The notes below the pieces were generated by a model, which saw nothing but the letters and a program-made list of their open reading frames with translations, ran no database searches and had not been told where the DNA came from. Source: Bordetella parapertussis (GTDB taxonomy: Bacteria; Pseudomonadota; Gammaproteobacteria; Burkholderiales; Burkholderiaceae_B). From it: a stretch of 48,695 nt of DNA. This document shows, piece after piece, positions 16,674 through 25,247 of this stretch. Within the stretch, counting starts at the first letter, position 1; every line of letters begins with the position of its first letter. The stretch covers positions 1-48,695 of the forward strand of contig CAMBLP010000001.1 of the NCBI GenBank assembly GCA_945868195.1, read 5' to 3'. The translations under genes and the position numbers were made by a program.

Positions 16674-18344
16674 ATGCTTTCGAATCCCGCTACAAAATAC
16701 ATTCCGTTCAAACCCTTCGAACGCGATTTTTCTGAACGCACCTGGCCCACCAAGCGGATTACCCATCCGCCGATCTGGATGAGCACGGACCTGCGCGATG
16801 GCAATCAGTCATTGATCGAACCCATGAGCGTCGAGCGCAAACTGCGTTTTTTTGACATACTCATCAAAATCGGCTTCAAAGAAATCGAAGTGGGATTCCC
16901 CTCTGCTTCACAAACTGACTTCGACTTTGTGCGTAAGCTCGTGGACGACAAGCTGATCCCCGACGACGTCACGATCATCGCCTTGACCCAGGCGCGCCCT
17001 GAGCTCATCGAACGCACGGTCGACTCCGCTGCCGGTGCCAAGCGCGCCATGATTCATTTGTATAACGCTTGCGCACCCGGTTTTCGCCGCATCGTCTTTA
17101 ACATGAATCGTGAAGAGGTCAAGCAAGTCGCTGTTGAGGGCACCAAGTGCGTCATGGCCTGCATGGCCAAATACCCGCAAACAGAATGGTTGTACGAATA
17201 CTCCCCTGAAGTCTTTAGCACGACCGAACCCGACTTCGCGCTCGAGGTCTGCAATGCTGTGACCGACACGTGGAAACCCACACCTCAGCGCAAAATCATT
17301 TACAACTTGCCCGCAACCATTGAGGCAACCACGCCCAACATGTATGCCGATCAAATCGAATACATGCATAACAATCTCAACAAGCGCGATAGCATCATCA
17401 TCAGCTTGCACCCACATAATGATCGCGGCACTGCTGTGGCTGCCGCCGAACTCGGCTTGATGGCCGGTGCGGATCGCGTCGAGGGGTGTTTGTTTGGTAA
17501 TGGCGAACGCACCGGAAACGTTGATCTCGTCACCGTGGCCTTAAATCTCTATACCCAAGGTATCCATCCAGGCTTGGATTTTTCTGACATCGACGAAGTG
17601 CGTCGCTGCGTGGAGTTTTGTAATCAATTGCCCGTGCATCCTCGCCATCCCTATGCGGGAGATCTCGTGTTTACGGCCTTCTCGGGCTCGCATCAGGACG
17701 CAATCAAAAAAGGCTTCGCCGTACAAAAAGCAGATGCAATTTGGGAAGTGCCTTATTTACCCATCGACCCTGCCGATCTTGGTCGAAGCTACGATGCGGT
17801 GATCCGCGTGAATAGCCAATCCGGCAAAGGTGGCGTGTCCTACTTGCTCGAGCAAGAGCATGGCTTGGCACTGCCCCGTCGCTTACAAATCGAATTCAGC
17901 CGCGCAATTCAACGCGTGACGGATGAGACGGGTCGCGAGGTCACTGCCACTGATGTTTACAGCATTTTCAACAGTGAGTATTTGACTCAAACCGAGCCCT
18001 GGAAGCTGATTAAGCATCGCATCACAGGCGATCCAAGCGCCGCTGAAGGCAAGCTGTTCACGATTGAAGCGGAGTTTGATGTCGGTGGCAAGCGCCGCGC
18101 CTTGACCGGCTCAGGCGATGGCGCGATCTCGGCGTTTGTCGACTGTCTCGGTATCCCCGTGCGCATTATGGACTATCACGAACATGCTATCGGCATGGGT
18201 ACAGACACGCGTGCGGCCTGTTATGTCGAGGCACGTATCGAAGAGGGTGTAACAGGATTTGGTGTCGGCATCGACCGCGATATCGTTACAGCTTCTTTCA
18301 AGGCCGTTCTAAGCGCATTGAATCGTCACATCAAAACCGCCTAA
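16674..18344 (+). CDS. leuA: 2-isopropylmalate synthase
   Basis: First enzyme of leucine biosynthesis: condenses acetyl-CoA with 2-oxoisovalerate in the cytoplasm. About 556 residues, the longer LeuA type. The catalytic start RDGNQSL lies near residue 41. The metal-binding HPHNDRG is near 248, followed by [22 protein letters not shown]. The C-terminal LeuA regulatory domain (from about 440, with [13 protein letters not shown]) gives leucine feedback inhibition. The ATG at 16674 has GAGG (16664-16667) at good spacing; an in-frame ATG at 16629 lies inside the attenuator structures. Transcription is probably governed by the leucine leader upstream and ends at the hairpin at 18365. No other leu genes are adjacent. 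Confidence 0.96.
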   Translation: MLSNPATKYIPFKPFERDFSERTWPTKRITHPPIWMSTDLRDGNQSLIEPMSVERKLRFFDILIKIGFKEIEVGFPSASQTDFDFVRKLVDDKLIPDDVTIIALTQARPELIERTVDSAAGAKRAMIHLYNACAPGFRRIVFNMNREEVKQVAVEGTKCVMACMAKYPQTEWLYEYSPEVFSTTEPDFALEVCNAVTDTWKPTPQRKIIYNLPATIEATTPNMYADQIEYMHNNLNKRDSIIISLHPHNDRGTAVAAAELGLMAGADRVEGCLFGNGERTGNVDLVTVALNLYTQGIHPGLDFSDIDEVRRCVEFCNQLPVHPRHPYAGDLVFTAFSGSHQDAIKKGFAVQKADAIWEVPYLPIDPADLGRSYDAVIRVNSQSGKGGVSYLLEQEHGLALPRRLQIEFSRAIQRVTDETGREVTATDVYSIFNSEYLTQTEPWKLIKHRITGDPSAAEGKLFTIEAEFDVGGKRRALTGSGDGAISAFVDCLGIPVRIMDYHEHAIGMGTDTRAACYVEARIEEGVTGFGVGIDRDIVTASFKAVLSALNRHIKTA

Positions 18345-18364
18345 CCGCACTGTTCTATTTGCCC

Positions 18365-18399
18365 ACGAGCGCCTTCTTAAGGGCGCTCGTTTTCTTTTT
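18365..18399 (+). terminator. Intrinsic terminator after leuA
   Basis: ACGAGCGCC (18365-18373) pairs perfectly with GGCGCTCGT (18382-18390) over an 8-base loop, followed by TTTCTTTTT. It lies 20 bases after the leuA stop and overlaps the 3' end of the convergent DUF455 gene. Confidence 0.9.
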
Positions 18400-19168
18400 G
18401 TAGTGCGACAATTTCCTCAGGCTCAAACCCAGCGGCCAGACGCGCCTCGATATTAAAAGGTCCCTTGAGTGTTGGCGCCCGATATTGTCTTGCTAGCTCG
18501 GCATAGGTTTGAATCGGCTCACGCCCGCGTTCCGTGCACAACCAGCGATACCAATAATTACCGATTGCCACGTGCCCAATTTCATCACGCAAAATCACAT
18601 CGATAATGCCCGCTCCCTTAGAGTCACCCCCGCTCGCGAGCTTATGACGTACAGCGGGCGACGCATCCAAACCTCGCGCCTCCAACGTTCGAGGCACAAG
18701 CGCCAAACGGGCTAACACATCGTCTTGCGTTCGCTCAGCCATCTCCCAAAGTCCGTCATGTGCGGGAAAATCACCATAGCGATATCCCAACGTGTTTAGG
18801 TGTGACTCCAGCATGTGAAAGTGCTTGGACTCCTCGATCGCGACACCTAGCCATTGCTGATAAAAAGTCTCAGGCATCTCGGGAAATCGCCACACTACAT
18901 CCAGCGCTAAATTAATCGCATTAAATTCAATATGTGCGAGAGCGTGCAGCAAAATCGCACGCCCTTCGAGTGTATGGACACTGCGCAGACGCAAACCCGC
19001 AGGCGGGACCAACTCCACAGCAGGTCGTCCCGGAATAGGCTCATGCGCCTGAAAAATACGCGCTGTATCGACCGAGGCATCTATCCCAACCTCATCCAAA
19101 AGGGAGGCCTTATCTGCCCAAGTTGTTTGTCCTAAAGCCCTTAGCGCAAGTTCCCGTAGCTCAGTCAC
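18377..19168 (-). CDS. DUF455 ferritin-like domain protein
   Basis: A 263-residue soluble protein of the DUF455 family (ferritin-like four-helix fold). Candidate di-metal ligands appear in order: LLHALAHIEFNAINLALD (about residue 75), AIEESKHFHMLESHL (about 110) and ILRDEIGHVAIGNYWY (about 190), each helix carrying the Glu and His residues of such sites. Some homologues are fused to or next to tRNA-modifying or rhodanese domains; the function is otherwise unknown. It is convergent with leuA and divergent from a DUF3429 gene. Confidence 0.88.
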   Translation of the reverse strand: MTELRELALRALGQTTWADKASLLDEVGIDASVDTARIFQAHEPIPGRPAVELVPPAGLRLRSVHTLEGRAILLHALAHIEFNAINLALDVVWRFPEMPETFYQQWLGVAIEESKHFHMLESHLNTLGYRYGDFPAHDGLWEMAERTQDDVLARLALVPRTLEARGLDASPAVRHKLASGGDSKGAGIIDVILRDEIGHVAIGNYWYRWLCTERGREPIQTYAELARQYRAPTLKGPFNIEARLAAGFEPEEIVALQKENERP

Positions 19169-19212
19169 GTTTCACACAACCATTTTTTAACTCAATTGGT
19201 AATATTGCAATT

Positions 19213-19692
19213 ATGTCTGATCTTCTCAATTCCACCCACCCCGCATCGCCTGCCCGCATCCCCGCCGCAGCCCTTTTACCCGGCTTGCTGGGCCTGTTGC
19301 CCTTTTGGGGGCTCGCGCTTTCGACGGAGCTTTCGAGCGGTCTCGATCCCTTGCTCGCCCTGATGGCATTGATCATGTACGGTGCGATCATACTTAGCTT
19401 TGTTGGTGCGCTCTGGTGGGGGATGGCTGTCCATGCCGCGCCCTCCGTACTTCGCTCCGCGATGTTTGTCTGGAGTGTTGTACCTGCCCTGATTGGCTGG
19501 GCTGCCATCATGACCGAGCCCACCCTCGGCTTACGCATGCTGATTGGCGGCTTGGCGCTTCAGTGGGTTCTGGATGGTGTATTAATGCGCAATATGCCCA
19601 ACCTCATCCCGCGCTGGGTATTCAGATTACGTACGATGCTCACCCTAGGAGCGACGAGTGCGCTCGGCCTCGCTTGGTGGCAACTAAGCTAA
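19213..19692 (+). CDS. DUF3429 membrane protein
   Basis: A 159-residue inner-membrane protein of the DUF3429 family. About five hydrophobic segments are visible, including ALLPGLLGLLPFWGLAL, LALMALIMYGAIILSFVGALWWG (with the typical SFxGAxxWG), MFVWSVVPALIGWAAIM and ALQWVLDG. The family function is unknown. The ATG at 19213 (MSDLLNS) is preferred because the upstream in-frame ATG at 19123 lies inside the divergent DUF455 gene. The last nine bases overlap the end of the convergent SET-domain gene. Confidence 0.85.
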   Translation: MSDLLNSTHPASPARIPAAALLPGLLGLLPFWGLALSTELSSGLDPLLALMALIMYGAIILSFVGALWWGMAVHAAPSVLRSAMFVWSVVPALIGWAAIMTEPTLGLRMLIGGLALQWVLDGVLMRNMPNLIPRWVFRLRTMLTLGATSALGLAWWQLS

Positions 19693-20175
19693 TTTTTTAC
19701 GGCTTTTTTTCTCTGGTACCGCCAGCATCGTAAAACGGCAAGCGGTTGCGCCACATCTACACTCATACTGCGCCTTCAGCTTTTTAGTTAGTTTTTCATC
19801 ATCCATCACCAGACCATAGTCATAATTTAATTCCTCGCCGCGCTTGATATCCCGCTTGGCGACGATGTGCACGCGTTTGCCGCCTTTGCCCTCGGTGCTC
19901 TCGCAATTAGGCTCACATGAATGATTGATCCAGCGCGCCTCATTGCCCTCGTCATTTCCGTCAATCACCTTGCCGCAGCTCAATGAAAAAAAGAACGTGT
20001 GAAAGGGGTCTTCAGGATTTGTTGGGTGACGGCGATCCGCTTCTTTGGCGCTGATCGTCTTGCCACCGTACTCGATAATACGCGTACCTTTAGGAATATT
20101 GCGCGCAGCGAACACGCCGTTGCCGTGCACTTTGGAACGCCTGACGATGTGCCAGGGCTTTTCTGTTGTTGTCAT
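19684..20175 (-). CDS. SET-domain protein-lysine methyltransferase
   Basis: A 163-residue stand-alone SET protein, expected to transfer methyl groups from S-adenosylmethionine to lysine side chains. The SET features run in order: HGNGVFAARNIPKGTRIIEYGG (residues 17-38), ARWINHSCEPNCES (about 90-103, the pseudoknot motif) and GEELNYDYG (about 122). A post-SET zinc motif CRCGATAC lies near 146-153. All the cysteines for the post-SET zinc are present, so it looks catalytically complete. It is the last gene of a minus-strand run with panB and topB; the topoisomerase there has a histone-H1-like lysine-rich tail, a conceivable substrate. Bacterial substrates of such enzymes are largely unknown. Confidence 0.9.
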   Translation of the reverse strand: MTTTEKPWHIVRRSKVHGNGVFAARNIPKGTRIIEYGGKTISAKEADRRHPTNPEDPFHTFFFSLSCGKVIDGNDEGNEARWINHSCEPNCESTEGKGGKRVHIVAKRDIKRGEELNYDYGLVMDDEKLTKKLKAQYECRCGATACRFTMLAVPEKKSRKKLA

Positions 20176-20193
20176 GAATCGAACGTCAAAAAA

Positions 20194-21015
20194 TCAGGTG
20201 CGTTTAACACCAAAACAATGCTGTGCTTCGGGAAATTTACCGCCCCGCACCTCATCCGCATATTGCTGAACAGCATTTCGCATGATCGTATCCAAATCCG
20301 CATAGCGCTTGACGAACTTAGGTACGCGATTACCGCTCAGCCCGAGCATATCATCGGTGACCAAGATCTGACCGTCGCAAGAAGGCGACGCGCCAATCCC
20401 AATCGTAGGAATGGCTACTTTTGTTGTGATCTCAGCACCCAGCGCCTCAGCGACACCTTCTAGGACGACCCCGAAAGCGCCTGCTTTTTCCAGCGCTTGG
20501 GCGTCCGCCAAAATCCGCGCTGCTGAGTCAGGTGTTTTTCCCTGAGACAAATAACCCCCCATCGTATTGACATACTGAGGCATCAGACCTACATGCGCCA
20601 GAACAGGAATGCCACGACGCACTAAATACTCCACTGTCTCAGCCATCACCTCGCCGCCTTCTAACTTGACTGCGTCGGCACCCTGGCTCAACAAGTATCC
20701 TGCGCTGCGAAATGCCTGACCCAAAGACTCCTGATAGCTACCAAAAGGCAAGTCGGCCACGATGCACGCGCGTTTAGTGCCTCGAACGACCGCCGCCGTA
20801 TGATGGCCGATCTGTTCGAGTGAGATCGACAAGGTGTTGGGCAAGCCATAGGCCACCATCGCCGTCGAGTCGCCAATCAAAATAAAGTCAACATAATCAT
20901 CAATCACGCGTGCCGTCGGCACGCTATATGCGGTCAACGCGACAATCTTCCTCTGTCCTTTGCAGGCCAACAATTGCGGGACTGTCATCCGTTTTACTTC
21001 TGCCTGCGCGCTCAT
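20194..21015 (-). CDS. panB: 3-methyl-2-oxobutanoate hydroxymethyltransferase
   Basis: First committed enzyme of pantothenate (coenzyme A) synthesis, making ketopantoate from 2-oxoisovalerate and methylene-tetrahydrofolate. At 273 residues it has normal length. Visible features are ILIGDSTAMV (magnesium Asp near 48), VADLPFGSY (second Asp near 88), KLEGGEV (Glu near 118), HVGLMPQYVNTMGGY, VVLEGVAEAL (catalytic Glu near 184) and GIGASPSCDGQILV. TAYSVPTA replaces the more common TAYDYPTA and GDSTAMV replaces GDSLGMV, so it is a somewhat divergent member. No panC is adjacent. It lies 13 bases downstream of topB and 18 bases upstream of the SET gene, so probably in one transcript. Confidence 0.93.
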   Translation of the reverse strand: MSAQAEVKRMTVPQLLACKGQRKIVALTAYSVPTARVIDDYVDFILIGDSTAMVAYGLPNTLSISLEQIGHHTAAVVRGTKRACIVADLPFGSYQESLGQAFRSAGYLLSQGADAVKLEGGEVMAETVEYLVRRGIPVLAHVGLMPQYVNTMGGYLSQGKTPDSAARILADAQALEKAGAFGVVLEGVAEALGAEITTKVAIPTIGIGASPSCDGQILVTDDMLGLSGNRVPKFVKRYADLDTIMRNAVQQYADEVRGGKFPEAQHCFGVKRT

Positions 21016-21028
21016 CTTGATTCCCTAT

Positions 21029-23686
21029 TCATTCATCTTGAGCAACTGCCGTTGCTACTTTTTTGGCCGCTTTTTTAGCGACTTTTTTGACCGCTTTTTT
21101 AACCGCTTTTTTGGCTGCAGTTTTTGTCGCAGTTGTTTTTGTTGCTTTCTTAGCCGCTTTTTTCACGGCCGTTTTAGCTGCTGTTTTAGTTGCCGTTTTG
21201 CCCGTTGTTTTTGATGCTGTTTTACGGCCCGGTTTTTCAGGGCGGGCTTCAAACTCAAAGCTGACCTTTCCACTCTCGCCTCGCGCGAGATACGCCTTGA
21301 ACTTGCGATTTGTCCGACTTGAAACAAATCCTTCTATCAGATCTGTTTTGCCTGTACTCAACAACTTTGACATTTGCTCCGCGCTAATCTCTTGTTGCAA
21401 GATCACCTTGCCCGAGCGGAAGTCACAGTTACGTTCAGGACCCACGGATTTTTCGCAGATATAACTCATGCCATGTTCAAACACCTGCGCTGAGCATTTG
21501 GGACATGCGCCCAACGGTGTGTGTCCGGAAAAATCAACCGGTTCATTTGACTCTTCATCGCGCTGACCAAAATCGAACTCTAGCTTTGAATCAGGATCAA
21601 GCTTTAAGATCGCGGCAAACGGCCGGCCCATTTTGCTGATGAAACCCTGCATGGGACCGATGCGCTTATCCGTAATCAGCGTTTCAACTTCAGCTGGCTC
21701 AAACGTTCGTCCACCCGGATGTTTACCGATTGAAAAGTCACAACTTGTGCACGCGTAACGGCGATAGTTTTCTTTGACGACCGCACCACACTTCGGGCAC
21801 GGTGTGGACAAGGTGACATAGTCACCTGGAATAGTATCGCGATCATATTCTTTCGCGCGCTTGACGATGACTTGCGTCATTTGCGCAATTTCACGCATAA
21901 ACGCATCACGCTCAAGCTCGCCCTGTTCGATCTGCTGGAGTTTGTGCTCCCACTCTCCCGTCAACTCCGGCGACGTCAGTTCCTTGACATCGAGCCCGTT
22001 GAGCAACGTCATCAGCTGGCGCGCTTTCGCGGTGGGGACCAAATCACGGCCTTCACGCCGCAGATACGTTTCGTTTAGTAAACCTTCGATGATTGAGGCG
22101 CGCGTCGCGGGCGTACCGAGACCCCGAGCGGCCATCGCCTGCGCAAAGTCGTCATCGTCGACAAGCTTGCCGGCATTCTCCATCGCGGACAACAATGTGC
22201 CTTCGTTGTAGCGCGCGGGAGGTTTCGTGACCAATGCGATTGCGTCGACATCTTCGGTGCGTACGGTCTCGCCTTCGACGACTGCCACGAGCGTGGCGTC
22301 TTCTTCCTGGACCTCGCGGCCGTAAACAGCCAGCCAACCTGGTGAAACGAGCACTTTCCCTTCAGTTTTAAACTGATGCGCTTGCACCGTCGTAGTCCGT
22401 GTTGTCATGCGATATTCTGCTGACGGAAAGAAAATCGCCAAGAAGCGCTTGACCACCAAGTCGTATAGCTTCGCCTCAGCTTCACTCAATTCTTTAGGGA
22501 TTTGCAGTGTCGGAATAATCGCAAAGTGATCCGACACTTTCTTATTGTCAAAGATCCGTTTATTGGGTTTGACCCAGCCATTCTTACCAATTGTTTTAGC
22601 GTGCGGCGCCAAGTGTCGCGCGACACCCTCGCCCTCGGCAATCCCTTCAATCGTGGCACGCACCGTATCGATATAGTCTTCGGGCAAATGCTTGGAGTCC
22701 GTTCTTGGGTACGTCAGCGCCTTGTGGCGCTCGTACAAGCTCTGGGCCAATGAAAGCGTTGCCTTGGCGGAAAAACCGAACCGTCCGTTCGCTTCTCGCT
22801 GCAAAGACGTTAAATCAAACAGCGCTGGTGCGGCCTCGGTTTTGGGTTTGGCAACCTCTGTCACCACGCCAGGCTGAGCGCGGCATGCCGCCACCACACT
22901 CTTGGCCGCCGCCTCGACCCAAAGCCTCGACTCATGCTTGGAAGGGTCTTCGACATCTTTCTTAAACTGAGGATCAAACCACCGGCCTTCATACAAGCCC
23001 GCTGCGGCCACAAAAGTCGCGCGTACTTCCCAATAATTACGTGGCTCAAAGCGTCGAATTTTTTCTTCTCGCTCAAACACGATTGCCAAAGTTGGTGTTT
23101 GCACACGCCCTACTGGCGTTTTAAAAAACCCACCATCCTTACTATTAAAGGCGGTCATGGCACGCGTGCCATTAATGCCCACCAGCCAATCTGCTTCGGC
23201 ACGCGAGCGCGCAGCCGCCTCGAGAGGCTTCATCGTGGCGTCTTCACGCAAATTTTTAAAAGCGTCTCGTATGGCGTCCTGCGTCATCGACTGCAACCAA
23301 AGGCGTTGCACCGGTTTTTTCTGGCCCGCATATTGTTCAATGTAGCGGAAAATCAGTTCACCCTCGCGCCCCGCGTCACACGCATTGATGAGTGCGCTAA
23401 CATCCTTGCGTTTAATCAGTCGCACCAACATTTTCAGGCGCTCTGCTGACTTTTTGTCGCTCGGGTTCAACTCAAACTGTGGCGGAATAACGGGCAGATG
23501 CGTGAAGCTCCATTTCCCCTTGACCGGATCGTTGGGCGCGATCAGACTCAGCAAGTGACCGACGCTTGAAGACAACACGAAGGTGTCACTTTCAAAATAG
23601 TCGCCTTCACGCGTAAAGCCTCCTAGTGCCCGTGATATGTCAAGGGCAACGGAAGGTTTCTCAGCAATAATTAATGTCTTAGTCAT
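21029..23686 (-). CDS. topB: DNA topoisomerase III with lysine/alanine-rich C-terminal tail
   Basis: Type IA topoisomerase of about 885 residues that relaxes and decatenates DNA through a single-strand break. The TOPRIM domain begins KTLIIAEKPSVALDI and contains NACDAGREGELIFRY (about residue 103). The active-site tyrosine is in LTYPRTDSKHLPED (about 335). Two C-terminal zinc-ribbon-like modules follow (CPKCGAVV...CTSCDF; CPKCSAQV...NCDF). The last 60 or so residues are a repetitive Lys/Ala/Thr tail like histone H1, which should bind DNA. The ATG at 23686 (MTKTLIIAEK) is chosen; the upstream in-frame ATG at 23719 adds residues not typical of the family. Neighbours are gluQ and smg upstream and panB downstream. 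Confidence 0.94.
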   Translation of the reverse strand: MTKTLIIAEKPSVALDISRALGGFTREGDYFESDTFVLSSSVGHLLSLIAPNDPVKGKWSFTHLPVIPPQFELNPSDKKSAERLKMLVRLIKRKDVSALINACDAGREGELIFRYIEQYAGQKKPVQRLWLQSMTQDAIRDAFKNLREDATMKPLEAAARSRAEADWLVGINGTRAMTAFNSKDGGFFKTPVGRVQTPTLAIVFEREEKIRRFEPRNYWEVRATFVAAAGLYEGRWFDPQFKKDVEDPSKHESRLWVEAAAKSVVAACRAQPGVVTEVAKPKTEAAPALFDLTSLQREANGRFGFSAKATLSLAQSLYERHKALTYPRTDSKHLPEDYIDTVRATIEGIAEGEGVARHLAPHAKTIGKNGWVKPNKRIFDNKKVSDHFAIIPTLQIPKELSEAEAKLYDLVVKRFLAIFFPSAEYRMTTRTTTVQAHQFKTEGKVLVSPGWLAVYGREVQEEDATLVAVVEGETVRTEDVDAIALVTKPPARYNEGTLLSAMENAGKLVDDDDFAQAMAARGLGTPATRASIIEGLLNETYLRREGRDLVPTAKARQLMTLLNGLDVKELTSPELTGEWEHKLQQIEQGELERDAFMREIAQMTQVIVKRAKEYDRDTIPGDYVTLSTPCPKCGAVVKENYRRYACTSCDFSIGKHPGGRTFEPAEVETLITDKRIGPMQGFISKMGRPFAAILKLDPDSKLEFDFGQRDEESNEPVDFSGHTPLGACPKCSAQVFEHGMSYICEKSVGPERNCDFRSGKVILQQEISAEQMSKLLSTGKTDLIEGFVSSRTNRKFKAYLARGESGKVSFEFEARPEKPGRKTASKTTGKTATKTAAKTAVKKAAKKATKTTATKTAAKKAVKKAVKKVAKKAAKKVATAVAQDE

Positions 23687-23749
23687 TCTTTTCCAAAAAC
23701 GGCTTTCATATCGCAACAAGCAAAATCCGAACCAAAATATGGATTCAGC

Positions 23750-24703
23750 CTAGTGCGGATCATAAAAGCGGTGATTAATGCCGTGCAAGTTAGCACGACT
23801 CAGGCCTTGCACCCAAACGGGGATCGCCGCGGCCCAAAAGCTCCTAACATCCTCAACAGGCAAGGGGTCAAACCCCAATGCAACCCACGCACCCTTCAAA
23901 ACACCGAGTGGATCGCTTAAGTCGAGGGCTGCGGCGCCATTTTGTTTAGACAACTTCTGCCCTGCATTATCCGTCACAAGAGGAACGTGCAAGTACTCTG
24001 GTCGAACCAGCCCCAACATCTCGCCCAACATTATTTGTCTCGCTGTACTACTTAATAAGTCTTCGCCGCGGACCACGTGCGTGACGCCTTGTTCCGCATC
24101 GTCGACCACAACCGCTAATTGATAGGCCCAGATCCCATCTGCTCGACGTAAGACAAAATCTCCCACCATTTGGTTCACATTCTGCGTCATTGGGCCCAGC
24201 CAGCGATCCTGAAAGACGACCTGCGCCTCTGCTACGCGCAGCCTCCACGAGAGCGTCTGGCGTCCTTTTGGCAGCCCTGAGCGACATGTTCCAGGATAAG
24301 GGCGCTCCCCTTCAGGAAAACGTCCCTGTACCCGCAACACCGAATCCGCGATTTCACGCCGAGTACAACCGCAGGGATAAACTAGATTTAGCGACAAAAG
24401 AGCGTCAAATGCGTGCTGATAACAACTTAATCGACGAGATTGATACAATACCTCTCCGTCCCAATACATTCCAAGCGCCTTAAGCTGCTGCAAAATGACA
24501 CGATCTGCGCCCGGTACATTGCGAGGGGTGTCCAAATCTTCCATTCTGACGCGCCAAACACCATGATGTGCCTTGGCATCGAGATAGCTCGCTAACGCGG
24601 CCACCGCAGAGCCCGCGTGCAGCGGACCACTCGGACTCGGTGCGAAGCGACCAATGTAGGCCGGCTGAACTTGGGGCAAGTCAGTGCAACAGCCGGTCAC
24701 CAT
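23750..24703 (-). CDS. gluQ: Glutamyl-Q tRNA(Asp) synthetase
   Basis: A GluRS-like catalytic domain of about 317 residues that attaches glutamate to the queuosine base at position 34 of tRNA-Asp. It lacks the anticodon-binding half of true GluRS. Visible: the HIGH-like [12 protein letters not shown] (about residues 23-34), the zinc site [10 protein letters not shown]...YPGTC (about 103-127), [19 protein letters not shown], and the KMSKS-like KLSKQNG (about 237). The ATG at 24703 (MVTGCC) is preferred; another in-frame ATG is at 24724. Either way the start overlaps the end of smg, implying translational coupling. Confidence 0.93.
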   Translation of the reverse strand: MVTGCCTDLPQVQPAYIGRFAPSPSGPLHAGSAVAALASYLDAKAHHGVWRVRMEDLDTPRNVPGADRVILQQLKALGMYWDGEVLYQSRRLSCYQHAFDALLSLNLVYPCGCTRREIADSVLRVQGRFPEGERPYPGTCRSGLPKGRQTLSWRLRVAEAQVVFQDRWLGPMTQNVNQMVGDFVLRRADGIWAYQLAVVVDDAEQGVTHVVRGEDLLSSTARQIMLGEMLGLVRPEYLHVPLVTDNAGQKLSKQNGAAALDLSDPLGVLKGAWVALGFDPLPVEDVRSFWAAAIPVWVQGLSRANLHGINHRFYDPH

Positions 24704-25139
24704 CGTCGCGCAGGAGCTCTTCAAGAATCAAGTGGTCGACCTCAGACTCCTGACTCCACAACACCATCAACGCAATGATTTTGATCTTTTGGAGCGACAC
24801 TGGACCGTCTGTCGTCGCCATGGCACGGTCAATCACGATTTCACGCAGAGCAGGAGAAAGCGCCTCTGTGGTCTCAAGAAAGGTAATAAAACCAATTGCT
24901 TGAGGGCCAAGGTGTTGTAGCTCGTAATCAGCGTAGGCGCGGAAGCCATCGCCAGGCGTCTGGGCGAGATCCACACACTGCTCAGTGGTTTCGGCCAAAC
25001 CAACCAGCCAACCCAACGCCTCGTCGATATCAGTATGCTCAAACCCGGCGGCGGCTAGCCGTTTGGCTAGCACGTCGGCGGACGGACAGGCCTCGGGGGT
25101 GTAATAGTTCTCAAACAGGTAAACCAGGATATCGAACAT
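24681..25139 (-). CDS. smg: Smg family protein (DUF494)
   Basis: A 152-residue soluble protein of the Smg/DUF494 family, recognised by its start [13 protein letters not shown] and by [13 protein letters not shown] near the middle. Its role is unknown; the gene usually lies next to dprA (smf), but no dprA is adjacent here. Instead a TRAP transporter cluster ends about 110 bases upstream. It overlaps gluQ and begins the minus-strand run smg-gluQ-topB-panB-SET. Confidence 0.92.
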   Translation of the reverse strand: MFDILVYLFENYYTPEACPSADVLAKRLAAAGFEHTDIDEALGWLVGLAETTEQCVDLAQTPGDGFRAYADYELQHLGPQAIGFITFLETTEALSPALREIVIDRAMATTDGPVSLQKIKIIALMVLWSQESEVDHLILEELLRDDGDRLLH

Positions 25140-25164
25140 GGCAGCTACGGCTCCTGTTTTAACC

Positions 25165-25181
25165 GGGGTCTGTCAGACCCC
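25165..25181. other. Perfect short hairpin between TRAP permease and smg
   Basis: GGGGTCTG and CAGACCCC are mirror arms around one T, giving a usable 6-bp stem with a 5-base loop. On the minus strand it is followed by GGTTAAAAC, a poor U-tract. It may be a weak terminator for the TRAP permease gene or an operator before smg. Confidence 0.4.
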
Positions 25182-25247
25182 ACGTGTGAAATAACTTTAC
25201 CCTTAAATATAGAAAACAACAAACGCTATCTTAAATGACCTTAAAAA

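Noticed and set aside
21063..21464. Hydrophobic Phe/Ala/Val-rich plus-strand frame opposite the topB tail
   Set aside because: A by-product of reading Lys/Ala codon repeats of the TopB tail on the other strand; not a membrane protein gene.
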